31,267 nt of DNA from Magnetominusculus dajiuhuensis. GTDB taxonomy: Bacteria; Nitrospirota; Thermodesulfovibrionia; Thermodesulfovibrionales; Magnetobacteriaceae. Positions 16,443-24,103 of the stretch are shown one piece after another (position 1 is the first letter of the stretch; every line of letters begins with the position of its first letter). A model generated the notes under the pieces. It did not search any database and had not been told where the DNA came from. It saw only the letters and a program-made list of their open reading frames with translations. The stretch lies in assembly GCF_046044395.1 (NCBI RefSeq), contig NZ_JBJUSG010000028.1, forward strand, positions 1 to 31,267, written 5' to 3'. The position numbers were made by a program, and so were the translations under genes.

Positions 16443-17804
16443 ATGGCTGATTTGGCAGATAAAATAGGGCGTTATGAGATTATAGAAAAACTTGGCGAGG
16501 GCGCTATGGGGGTGGTTTTTAAGGCGCATGACACCATAATTGACCGCGTAGTGGCGATAAAGACAGTGAAGCTCAGCAGTGGCGGCCTCACGCCGTCGGC
16601 GCACAATATGATAAAACAATTTTGCAACGAGGCGAAAATCGCTGGCCGCCTGAACCATCCAAACATAGCGGCAATCCACGATGTAGGAGAGCAGGCCAAT
16701 TCATTTTATCTTGTCTTTGAGTATGTAAAGGGTGTTACGCTTAAGGATTTAATCGTCAGGGGGGATAAAATCCAGCTTAACGATAAGATTGCTCTGCTGA
16801 TACTCTTAGCGCGCACATTACACTATGCCCATCAGCACGGCGTAATACACAGGGACATTAAACCAGCAAACGTGATGATATTTGACGACATGCAGATCAA
16901 GGTTATGGATTTTGGCATAGCCGTGCTGGACACTCAGGCAAACAAGCTTGACGACACTATGGGGATTTTTACGGGGACGCCATATTACATGTCGCCGGAG
17001 ATGGTAAGAGAGGAAGAGATAGACAAGTTGACCGATGTGTTTTCATTAGGGGTACTGTCGTATGAGTTTCTCACGGGGGTGAAGCCATTTACTGGTGTGA
17101 ATTTTAAGGAACTATTTGAGTGTATAGAGACAAAGGACCCTGAGTTGCCTCATCGCGTTGACCCATCGCTACAGGAAACCGTAGGCGCGTGCATCATGAA
17201 AACGCTTGAGAAGGACAAGGGGAGGCGTTATCAGTCGGCGGGTGAATTCGCTGACGCGCTGGAGTATTATCTTGAGGCCCGCGCAAAGAATAGGACTGCC
17301 CCTACCTCGCCGTCGGCTGATTTTAACAAACTGGAGTTGATTAAGATGCTTCAGAACAGGTATTTATTCTTCTCGGATTTTACGGAGGCGGAGATGTTGA
17401 AGCTGTTTTCGTTGAGCGGGAAGAAGATATACAGAAAGGGTGCGGTGATATTTAAAGAGGCCGCGATAGATGACAGGATGTATATAATAATAGCCGGTCG
17501 GGTTAAGCTCATAAAGCAATCCTCTGATGATGGCAAGGTGACATTGCTTAAGGAGCTAAAAAACGGGGATTGTTTTGGGGAGTTAGGGTTCTTAAACAAC
17601 TCACCGCGTTATGCCGCCGCTGTGACAGAGACAGACACGGTTTGCATACTAATAAGCGACACAGTATTAAGGAAGACGGAGCCGTATATCTGTTTAAAAC
17701 TCTACAAGAATCTAAGCGTAATGCTCTCTGAGCGAATCCGCCAGGGCGACGAGAAAATCGGCAGCCTGACACGTGAAATCGAAGAACTAAAGGGATGCGG
17801 ATAA
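16443..17804 (+). CDS. Ser/Thr protein kinase with C-terminal cyclic-nucleotide-binding domain
   Basis: I choose the ATG at 16443 because GGAAGG (16429-16434) lies 8 nt upstream; the frame extends to a GTG at 16404. The 453-residue protein has a complete Hanks-type kinase domain (about 10-270): Gly-rich loop GEGAMGVV, K40 (VAIK), H136-R137-D138 with KPAN, DFG 156-158 and SPE, so it should be active. After a short linker, residues about 300-435 form a Crp-type cyclic-nucleotide-binding domain whose phosphate-binding cassette keeps the key residues (FGELGFLNNSPRYAA: E380 and R389). A short coiled coil ends the protein. There is no transmembrane segment, so it is cytoplasmic. By analogy with cyclic-nucleotide-regulated kinases, I infer that ligand binding controls kinase activity. 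No cyclase is nearby and no DNA-binding domain is present. Confidence 0.92.
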   Translation: MADLADKIGRYEIIEKLGEGAMGVVFKAHDTIIDRVVAIKTVKLSSGGLTPSAHNMIKQFCNEAKIAGRLNHPNIAAIHDVGEQANSFYLVFEYVKGVTLKDLIVRGDKIQLNDKIALLILLARTLHYAHQHGVIHRDIKPANVMIFDDMQIKVMDFGIAVLDTQANKLDDTMGIFTGTPYYMSPEMVREEEIDKLTDVFSLGVLSYEFLTGVKPFTGVNFKELFECIETKDPELPHRVDPSLQETVGACIMKTLEKDKGRRYQSAGEFADALEYYLEARAKNRTAPTSPSADFNKLELIKMLQNRYLFFSDFTEAEMLKLFSLSGKKIYRKGAVIFKEAAIDDRMYIIIAGRVKLIKQSSDDGKVTLLKELKNGDCFGELGFLNNSPRYAAAVTETDTVCILISDTVLRKTEPYICLKLYKNLSVMLSERIRQGDEKIGSLTREIEELKGCG

Positions 17805-17823
17805 TAGATAGTAATAGCCGTCG

Positions 17824-17866
17824 GAACTGCTGAGGAAAAGTCGGAAGGCCTTTTTTTAGACAGTTC
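17824..17866. terminator. Possible bidirectional terminator between convergent genes
   Basis: GAACTG (17824-17829) pairs with CAGTTC (17861-17866), and an A/G-rich tract inside pairs partly with a run of seven T. On the plus strand the T-run lies within the stem rather than after it, so the structure is imperfect. It overlaps the stop of the minus-strand gene. Confidence 0.35.
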
Positions 17867-18552
17867 TATGGATTTTGCCCGCCGTCTGGAGCTGATTTAA
17901 TAACGGCTTCGAGTTTATCAAAAAAATCTATTACATCCTGATGAAGCTCCTCTGGCAAGAAACTATTGCATAAATCAACGCGATTAATAATCAATCCAAA
18001 ACGTTCGCGTAAAATCTGGAAAAGCGAGTCTTTATTTTCAAAGAGTATTTTTTTACCGTTGACTTCGCTGAAAATATTTGCGGATACGTCCCGCCATGTT
18101 TTCGTTTTAGGCAAAGTGAGATTCTGTTCATTAAAGAATGTTTCAATGGCGTTCATTATAGTATTATTAAATAGATTTATGTCCGTTTCTTTTCTCATAG
18201 CAAGCGCCGATCTTTGCCATGTATCAGGCACAAGCAAATAATTTTCTATGTTCCTTCTCTTCCATTCAAAAAGAACAGGGTTGTTAGGTTCTGGATGATA
18301 ACTATTCTCTGAATCGTAATCAAATAATATTATGTGTTTTAGGTTAGGAACTATTTTAGTTAGTCCATCAAAATGCTTACCTGAAAAATTACACATATCT
18401 TTTTTTGAACCGCCGCCCAACTTTTTGATATAAAATCTTTTAAGCAACGGCTGTCTACCAAGCACAGAGGCCCATGCGTTTAATATTCTCTCATCATCTT
18501 CCCCTTCGACATACAAGATAAATGGATCCTGCCTTGTATTTACAATCTCCAT
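17866..18552 (-). CDS. TOPRIM-type (DUF4435-like) nuclease-like protein, candidate AriB of a PARIS-like module
   Basis: This 228-residue protein carries a TOPRIM signature: the Glu of YVEGEDD (E16) near the start and a D-x-D pair in LFDYD (D78, D80), followed by RRNIENYLL (E103), a pattern I associate with DUF4435 proteins. In the PARIS anti-phage system a DUF4435/TOPRIM protein (AriB) is held by an ATPase (AriA) and released as a toxic nuclease when a phage trigger is sensed. Here the ATPase gene lies directly upstream on the same strand, 30 bp away, in the same order. The protein is somewhat short for the family, and split OLD-type nucleases are an alternative. The gene is AT-richer than its neighbours, as is the ATPase gene, suggesting joint horizontal transfer. 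Confidence 0.75.
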   Translation of the reverse strand: MEIVNTRQDPFILYVEGEDDERILNAWASVLGRQPLLKRFYIKKLGGGSKKDMCNFSGKHFDGLTKIVPNLKHIILFDYDSENSYHPEPNNPVLFEWKRRNIENYLLVPDTWQRSALAMRKETDINLFNNTIMNAIETFFNEQNLTLPKTKTWRDVSANIFSEVNGKKILFENKDSLFQILRERFGLIINRVDLCNSFLPEELHQDVIDFFDKLEAVIKSAPDGGQNP

Positions 18553-18582
18553 ATTATTAACGTCTGATAACGCGGTTATGAT

Positions 18583-19590
18583 TTATTCTGTTGATTCGAT
18601 TCTTTCTGGCTTTTGGTTTAGTAGTGAAATAATATTACCGTGATCAACTCTATTAATAAATTCTTCCGCATGTGTGGCAATTATAAATTGAGTGGTATTT
18701 AATCGTTGGAAATAGTTTAGAATTTCCCGCTGGAGATTGACGTGCATGTGAGCGTCCGGTTCATCGAAAAGAATTGTGGTTAGCCCTTTATACCCATAAT
18801 AAAAAGCAAGGAGTGTCAACGCCTGATGAAAACCGCTGCCCCCTGTAATAATATCGAATTCTTTTCCTGTTTCATTTTTGTAGTTGATTTCGATATAAAT
18901 GCTTTCACCTTTTTTGTAAACAGGAGGAAGGAGATCCACGTTAAACCATTCCATTACCATTTTCTTAACGGTTTCCCAAGCTTCGTTTTTATCTTGCTGG
19001 TCAAATACTCTAAATAGGAGATTTCGCAAAACAGAACCTGGTTGCCCTTTCCCGACATTTTGTCTTACAACTGCATCGTCAAACCAATTTTCAAAAGGAT
19101 CCAGTCCTGAAAAAGGGGGAACGTAAACTATTTGGGGCAGAGCTCCTTCAGCATATAGTTTTTTGAATTCGACCCATCCACTTTTGGGAATAGCATAAAT
19201 AGCTTGCGGCGATTGATACCTCAGCTCGACTCCAAATTCCCCGTCGGTTCCATCGCTTTTTGAATACTTGAGTATGATCTCAATTAGAATGTATTCCTGT
19301 GTTTTTTTCCCATCATTTTTGGGATATACTCTGTCAACCTTATCTCTCCATAATAAATTAAATTCTGGTAACGGCAGTGCCGTAAAATTGGGCAATACGA
19401 TTTGAACACCTCTTGTCCCTTTTCGCTGTGACCTGTGAAATTCGTCAACACAGTATTGCCAAATCGCCATCGCCTGCAGGATAGTGCTTTTGCCGCTGTT
19501 ATTCCTTCCAACCAGCAGGTCAAACCTCGTAAAGGTATATGTCTGGTCAGTTATGCCCTTAAAATTCCTTATCGTTAATTCTGTAATCAT
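18583..19590 (-). CDS. AAA15/OLD-type ABC-like ATPase, candidate AriA of a PARIS-like module
   Basis: This 335-residue ATPase has a Walker A motif GRNNSGKST (28-36), a signature-like GGSGFHQAL at about 250-258, Walker B LFDEPDAHMH (D276, E277) and the switch histidine in IIATHAEEF (H307), the arrangement of RecF/OLD/AAA15 ATPases. It has no fused TOPRIM domain; that activity is in the next gene, 30 bp downstream. ATPase plus separate TOPRIM in this order is the make-up of PARIS defence loci. It lies 19 bp after the small monooxygenase gene on the same strand, so read-through is possible. A TATAAA 6 nt before the ATG hints at its own leaderless promoter, and no good Shine-Dalgarno sequence is present. 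Base composition is visibly AT-richer than in mutS2 or the kinase gene. Confidence 0.82.
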   Translation of the reverse strand: MITELTIRNFKGITDQTYTFTRFDLLVGRNNSGKSTILQAMAIWQYCVDEFHRSQRKGTRGVQIVLPNFTALPLPEFNLLWRDKVDRVYPKNDGKKTQEYILIEIILKYSKSDGTDGEFGVELRYQSPQAIYAIPKSGWVEFKKLYAEGALPQIVYVPPFSGLDPFENWFDDAVVRQNVGKGQPGSVLRNLLFRVFDQQDKNEAWETVKKMVMEWFNVDLLPPVYKKGESIYIEINYKNETGKEFDIITGGSGFHQALTLLAFYYGYKGLTTILFDEPDAHMHVNLQREILNYFQRLNTTQFIIATHAEEFINRVDHGNIISLLNQKPERIESTE

Positions 19591-19609
19591 ACAAACTTTA
19601 TATCCTTAA

Positions 19610-19909
19610 TCAACTCTCTTTTCTCCACAGCGTCACCTGTATCGGCTCGGCAAATATCTCTGTGGATTTTTTAACGATGGCCTGAAGATAGGGCATTGCT
19701 GTGTGTTTGTCAAGGGCCTCAGCACTTGCCCATATTTCGTAGAACATGAAATAACCCGGTATTTCCTTCGACTGGTGAAGGTCATATGCGATACAGCCGC
19801 TCTCTTTGCGCGTGTCGTCAATCAAAGACAGAAGCTCTTTCTTTACCACATCCACCATCCCATCCTTCGCCTTTATTAACGCCATCACTGTTACCTGACT
19901 GTTGTCCAT
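19610..19909 (-). CDS. Antibiotic biosynthesis monooxygenase (ABM, YgiN-like) family protein
   Basis: This 99-residue protein fits the ABM dimeric alpha-beta-barrel family: it opens with VTVMALIKAKDGMVDVVKKE, has a central GCIAYDLHQS strand and the FYEIWASAEALDKH-x5-YLQ pattern, with typical length. Members include quinol monooxygenases (YgiN) and many proteins of unknown substrate; nothing here shows which reaction it catalyses. AAGGAGG lies 9 nt before the ATG. It precedes the ATPase/TOPRIM pair by 19 bp but matches the surrounding genes better in base composition, so I regard it as a resident gene next to which the defence module landed. Confidence 0.85.
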   Translation of the reverse strand: MDNSQVTVMALIKAKDGMVDVVKKELLSLIDDTRKESGCIAYDLHQSKEIPGYFMFYEIWASAEALDKHTAMPYLQAIVKKSTEIFAEPIQVTLWRKES

Positions 19910-19941
19910 ACCTTGGTTCCTCCTTAAATGTAATGAGTTCT

Positions 19942-19950
19942 ATTGTAACA
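19942..19950 (-). promoter_or_regulatory. Extended -10 of the ABM gene
   Basis: On the minus strand this reads TGTTACAAT, the same extended -10 as in front of the histidine kinase at 4991. It lies about 32 nt before the ATG at 19909, leaving room for the AAGGAGG ribosome binding site. The -35 is not clear. Confidence 0.4.
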
Positions 19951-19989
19951 AAAAATATGGGATTTATTGTATTTTTGGGCGGCAGTCAG

Positions 19990-22371
19990 TTATGTGTTTA
20001 AGGAAACAACTGTCACCGCCTCGCCGCCCGTGTCTTTGTCGCCCTTTTTGTATGCCCTTACGAGCGGGTGCGCCTCTAAGTGTTCCCTTACCGCCCGCGC
20101 CAGTGTGCCGGTGCCTATGCCGTGGATTATCCTTACGTCTTTGTGCTCCGCAATTGCCGCGTCGTTCAGGTATCGTTCAAGTACCGAGATGGCAGGGTCA
20201 ACGCGCTGCCCGACGAGGTTTATTTCATATGGGATAAACGACGACATCCCCTGTAATTCAGAATCGGACGTCTGCCTGCGTGCAAGAGCAGGTGGCTGCC
20301 CTTCTACGCGCTGAAGCGCACCGATAGAAACCTCAATTTCACGCCCCCTTACAAGCACAACCGCACGCCCCTTTTTTATAGCGGTGACTGTGCCGTCGGC
20401 ATCGAATCCTTCTATGCGCACGGTCTCACCCTGCACGAGGTTCTCTATCTGAGGCGTGTGAGCATTTTGCAGCTCACGCTTTTCCTGCCCAAGTTTGGCA
20501 AGTCTTTTGTCTATATTCATTACCAGCTCCCTCGCCCTCAGCGTGTCGGCCTTTGTCAACTCCACGAGGATTTCTTTGGCCTCTATTTTGAGGGAAGACA
20601 AAATTTTTTGAGCCTCGTCATTGGCCTTTAGGAGCGTCATATTTTTTTGCCGTTGTATTGTGTCAAGTTCCTGTCTTAATGTGTCTTTGACTGTGGCAAT
20701 CTCATCGTGGAGCGCCTTAATTGCCAGTGAATCTCTTTCATACCGCGATATTTTTCCCCGCAAATCAGACATCAGGGTCTCCATTTGAATAGCGGCGCCG
20801 GATAGAAAACCCCTCGCGTCTTCAATTATATCGCTATTGAGGCCGTAGTGTGCCGCTATCTCAAAGGCGTACGACGTGCCCAGCTCCCCCGGTGAGAGTT
20901 TATATGTCGGCCTGAATACCCTGCCTTTGTTTACGTCCGGGGTTATTTCCATAATCATCGCCCCAACTGTGATGTGCTCTGTAGTAGCCGCGAACATCTT
21001 TAATAGCCGAAGATGGGTCGTGACCACAGAAAGCGCGCCAAGGCTCGTCAGGCGCTTCAGCAGTGCGCACCCCAGCGCCCCACCCTCGTCAGGGTCAGTG
21101 CCTGAGCCTAGCTCATCAAGCAGCACGAGGGTCTCACCGCCGCTCTGTGCCACTATTTGGGCAAGGCGGCCTATGCGGGCGGAAAATGTTGACAGGTTGT
21201 CCTCTATGGATTGCTCATCCCCTATATCCACGAAAATATTCTTCACAAAGGCAATAATTGACCCTGACAGCGCCGGAATGTGCATTCCTGACAGCGCCAT
21301 CAGGTGAAGCACCCCGATGGTTTTTAAAACCACGGTCTTGCCACCGGCGTTTGACCCGGTGATGACGATTGATTTATTGTCGCCACCCAATGTGAAATCC
21401 AGCGGGACTATCTCCTCTGCCCTATTGTGTCTTGCGAGGGTTCTTAACAGCAGGGGATGGCGGCCTTTTATAATGTTTATGTGCCTGTTTTCGTCTATCA
21501 GCGGGGCAGACATTTTTAGGGCGTCGGCAAATTGTGCCTTAGCCATCACTGCGTCAAGGATTACTACCAACTCGTAGTCTTTTTCTATATCAGTCAGGTT
21601 ATCGCGTATTGCGCCGGAGAGTTTTTTTAGAATCTTGAATTCCTCTATCTTCTCCTCAGACCTAAGGGAATCTATCTCGTTGCCTACGGGCTGCGTTTCA
21701 TACGGTTCGGTAAATAGCGTCTCGCCGGTTTTTGAAATATCGTGGATTACGCCAGGTATTTGACCTCTTGAGTCCCTTCGGACAGGGATGACCCAGCGGC
21801 CATTTCTTATCGTTATAAAATCGTCCTGTATGTGCGGCTCAAGGGCATGTCTTTTCAGGAGTTTTTCGAGGATGTGTTTAACCCTCTGTTCCTGTGCGGC
21901 AAGTTTTTTTCGGATAGACGACAACTCCGGTGATGCCTCATCAGTAATGCGCCCATCTGCGTCAATGGATTTTGCGATTGCCCGCCTTATAAACGCGTGG
22001 CCGGTTATTTGAGAGACGGCTCCAACGATATTGGGGCTGTTCTTTTCGATGGACAGACGTTTTAGGCTCAACGCCGATTCAAAGAGGCCAATAAATTCCC
22101 GTAATTCAAGGGGTTCAAGGATGGCCCCCTCAGGATGGAGTTGGGTAAATAACGGCAGCATGTCGTTAAATGGCTCAATGGCCGTGTGTTTATCCTCTGA
22201 AAAGAGCGCCCTCCACTCGGATATATGGTCAATTTCGCGCCGAATCACAGCGATGTCCGAAGAGGGGGTAGTCTCGGCGATTAGCGCCTTGCCCGCAACG
22301 GTTACGGCATAGGACATGGCCATATCCAGTATCTTGTGAAACTCAAGGCTTCTTTGTGCTACATGGTCCAT
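19990..22371 (-). CDS. mutS2: Endonuclease MutS2
   Basis: This 793-residue protein is normal in length for MutS2. It has the MutS-type core and ATPase: Walker A GSNAGGKT (339-346) and Walker B LVLLDELGSGTDPDEGG (D419, E420). A long coiled coil and KOW-like region follow, then a C-terminal Smr nuclease domain (about 715-793) with the HGIGTG motif at H750-G755; the usual LDLRG-type segment reads INLVGQRV. MutS2 lacks the mismatch-recognition domain of MutS and acts on branched DNA or on collided ribosomes, depending on the species. TATAAT lies 9 nt before the ATG and there is no Shine-Dalgarno sequence. It is divergent from rfbC. Confidence 0.97.
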   Translation of the reverse strand: MDHVAQRSLEFHKILDMAMSYAVTVAGKALIAETTPSSDIAVIRREIDHISEWRALFSEDKHTAIEPFNDMLPLFTQLHPEGAILEPLELREFIGLFESALSLKRLSIEKNSPNIVGAVSQITGHAFIRRAIAKSIDADGRITDEASPELSSIRKKLAAQEQRVKHILEKLLKRHALEPHIQDDFITIRNGRWVIPVRRDSRGQIPGVIHDISKTGETLFTEPYETQPVGNEIDSLRSEEKIEEFKILKKLSGAIRDNLTDIEKDYELVVILDAVMAKAQFADALKMSAPLIDENRHINIIKGRHPLLLRTLARHNRAEEIVPLDFTLGGDNKSIVITGSNAGGKTVVLKTIGVLHLMALSGMHIPALSGSIIAFVKNIFVDIGDEQSIEDNLSTFSARIGRLAQIVAQSGGETLVLLDELGSGTDPDEGGALGCALLKRLTSLGALSVVTTHLRLLKMFAATTEHITVGAMIMEITPDVNKGRVFRPTYKLSPGELGTSYAFEIAAHYGLNSDIIEDARGFLSGAAIQMETLMSDLRGKISRYERDSLAIKALHDEIATVKDTLRQELDTIQRQKNMTLLKANDEAQKILSSLKIEAKEILVELTKADTLRARELVMNIDKRLAKLGQEKRELQNAHTPQIENLVQGETVRIEGFDADGTVTAIKKGRAVVLVRGREIEVSIGALQRVEGQPPALARRQTSDSELQGMSSFIPYEINLVGQRVDPAISVLERYLNDAAIAEHKDVRIIHGIGTGTLARAVREHLEAHPLVRAYKKGDKDTGGEAVTVVSLNT

Positions 22372-22380
22372 CGTGGTGGT

Positions 22381-22386
22381 ATTATA
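22381..22386 (-). promoter_or_regulatory. -10 box 9 nt before mutS2
   Basis: On the minus strand this reads TATAAT, 9 nt from the ATG at 22371. The intervening bases (ACCACCACG) contain no ribosome binding site. The -35 at 17 bp is poor (TGTAAA). Confidence 0.4.
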
Positions 22387-22403
22387 ATAATTTCCCTTAT
22401 GTT

Positions 22404-22433
22404 TTTACATACGATTGTTGATATTGCTATAAT
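22404..22433 (+). promoter_or_regulatory. rfbC promoter
   Basis: TTTACA (22404-22409), an 18-bp spacer ending in TGC (extended -10) and TATAAT (22428-22433). Transcription would start near 22440 and give a leader of about 28 nt. AAAGGAG at 22453-22459 precedes the ATG by 9 nt, so this gene, unlike its divergent neighbour mutS2, has a normal leader. Confidence 0.65.
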
Positions 22434-22468
22434 AGCGCCAACAAATATGACTAAAGGAGACAACGAAG

Positions 22469-23014
22469 ATGCCTTTTGAGTTTGAACGGCTGGACATACC
22501 AGACGTAGTGCTTGTAACGCCGCGTGTGTTCCCCGACGACAGGGGGTTTTTTAAGGAACTTTATAAGTATTCCGATTTTGCCGCCTTTGGAATAAAAGAA
22601 CGATTTGTACAGGATAACTTCTCAAAATCCTCGAAGGATGTCCTGAGAGGGCTTCACTATCAGGTTGCCCCAAATGCGCAGGGGAAACTTGTCTCATGTC
22701 AAAGGGGTGAAATATTCGATGTGGCGGTGGATATTCGCGCTGACTCCGGGACGTTTGGGCGGTGGGTAAGCGCAGTGTTAACCGGTGAAAACCATAAGAT
22801 GCTCTACATACCTCCCGGCTTTGCCCACGCATTTGTCGTCCTCAGCGACACAGTAGAAGTTATGTATAAGTGTACGAACGAATATTCACCCAAAGACGAC
22901 AGGGGAATTATATGGAACGACCCCGATATAAACATCAACTGGACAGTGAAGACCCCACTTGTGTCCGACAAAGACGCACGGCTGCCACGATTGAAAGATG
23001 CAGTGAAAATGTGA
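22469..23014 (+). CDS. rfbC: dTDP-4-dehydrorhamnose 3,5-epimerase
   Basis: This cupin-fold enzyme (181 residues, usual length) epimerises dTDP-4-dehydro-6-deoxyglucose at C3 and C5 on the way to dTDP-L-rhamnose for surface polysaccharide. Visible family motifs are FPDDRGFF near the start, LRGLHYQ with the catalytic His H63, YIPPGFAHAF, and the MYKCTNEYSP segment with the catalytic Tyr Y133, then WNDPDI. The gene stands alone; rfbA, rfbB and rfbD (rmlA, B, D) are not in the window, so the rest of the pathway must be elsewhere. A family-2 repeat begins 13 nt after the stop. Confidence 0.96.
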   Translation: MPFEFERLDIPDVVLVTPRVFPDDRGFFKELYKYSDFAAFGIKERFVQDNFSKSSKDVLRGLHYQVAPNAQGKLVSCQRGEIFDVAVDIRADSGTFGRWVSAVLTGENHKMLYIPPGFAHAFVVLSDTVEVMYKCTNEYSPKDDRGIIWNDPDININWTVKTPLVSDKDARLPRLKDAVKM

Positions 23015-23027
23015 ACGTGAAGGAAGT

Positions 23028-23138
23028 AAAAGGATTAACAACGAAGGGGGGGTAACCCCCCCTTCACCCCGTAAATCTCGCCATGTTTTATCTATTGAAT
23101 TTGGGCTGCCGCCCGTTGGCGGCTTCCAGAACTCCGGC
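23028..23138 (+). repeat. Family-2 intergenic element, copy C, directly after a stop codon
   Basis: It begins 13 nt after the rfbC stop in the same orientation as copy B. The hairpin is at 23043-23065 (GAAGGGGGGG, TAA, CCCCCCCTTC), followed by the conserved TTCACCCCGTAAAT, GTTTTATCTAT and GGCGGCTTC...CTCCGGCT blocks. It lies between convergent genes, so it could end transcription of rfbC and perhaps of the permease gene from the other side. Confidence 0.7.
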
Positions 23139-23159
23139 TAAGGGATATCACACAAGGCA

Positions 23160-24092
23160 TTAAAAAAACTGGATTATATAATTTGATGCAAGGAAAACTA
23201 TTACTGCTCCTAGCGCCAGTTTTATGATTTTTTGCGGGATGTGTTTTTGTGTCTTTGCCCCCAGATACATGCCGACAAATCCTCCAATGCCAAAGAGAAT
23301 TCCAAGTAACCAATCAGGATTAGCGGAAACTCCTCCAGCGGCAGGAATTATGCTGAAGAAAATCGCTCCCGCTAACGATGTTATGAAAGTTCCCATCAAA
23401 GCAGCCCCGGCTATAGTATAAACAGGCAGATGAAAGATGGCCACGCAAAATGGCGCGATAATTGACCCACCACCAATCCCATACGCCCCGCCTATGATGC
23501 CAACAACAAAAGACATTATGAACATGCTGACCGGTTTGAAGGAAAATCTCTCTCCCCAGAACTCGTATTCTATTTTCCTGATGGATAGGGATATCGTTTT
23601 CACTACGGCCTCAGAGGAAATTCCCGCGTTAATTTTAAACTTGTCGTCTAATGCTTTTGAGGTAGGGGGGGATGATTTCTTCCTGACTATGAATTCCTTC
23701 AAAAGTCTTATCCCTATATACATCAACACACATCCCACAAACAGCTTAAATACCTTCGGGTCGGGAAGATAAAAAACCCTTACATAATATCCGATAAATA
23801 CGCCAGGTAAGGTCCCTATAACTACAACCCATGTGAGAGGCCATGCCATACGGCCTTCTTTTATATACCGGTATACGCCACTTGGAATCGCAACTATGTT
23901 AAAGACATGGTTTGTCCCGCTAACTGAAGGAGCGGTATAATTAAGAAAGCTCATCTGAAATGGAAGCAAGAGAAATGCCCCGGATATTCCCCCCATAGAT
24001 GTAAAAAACGAGATAACCATCGCAACAAGGGGTGGCAATAAAATATTCGTCTTAACCCCTGAGACTGGAAATATTACACTAAGTAAATCCAT
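23160..24092 (-). CDS. TauE/SafE (TSUP) family membrane transporter
   Basis: This 310-residue protein is very hydrophobic, with about eight predicted membrane segments in two halves, each opening with a Gly-rich repeat typical of the family (FFTSMGGISGAFLLLPFQ near residue 30 and FVVGIIGGAYGIGGGSIIAP near 195). A charged loop with KKSSPPTSK separates the halves. TSUP proteins export or import small sulfur- or carbon-containing anions such as sulfite, sulfoacetate or similar acids; the substrate here is unknown. GAGGAG lies about 8 nt before the ATG. The gene follows the reductase gene by 11 bp on the same strand, so both are probably cotranscribed. Confidence 0.9.
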   Translation of the reverse strand: MDLLSVIFPVSGVKTNILLPPLVAMVISFFTSMGGISGAFLLLPFQMSFLNYTAPSVSGTNHVFNIVAIPSGVYRYIKEGRMAWPLTWVVVIGTLPGVFIGYYVRVFYLPDPKVFKLFVGCVLMYIGIRLLKEFIVRKKSSPPTSKALDDKFKINAGISSEAVVKTISLSIRKIEYEFWGERFSFKPVSMFIMSFVVGIIGGAYGIGGGSIIAPFCVAIFHLPVYTIAGAALMGTFITSLAGAIFFSIIPAAGGVSANPDWLLGILFGIGGFVGMYLGAKTQKHIPQKIIKLALGAVIVFLASNYIIQFF

Positions 24093-24103
24093 TATAATTC
24101 TCC

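Noticed and set aside
17866..19909. Including the ABM monooxygenase as a third gene of the defence-like module
   Set aside because: It is close (19 bp) but has typical resident base composition, its own promoter-like sequence and a housekeeping-type family; only proximity supports the link.
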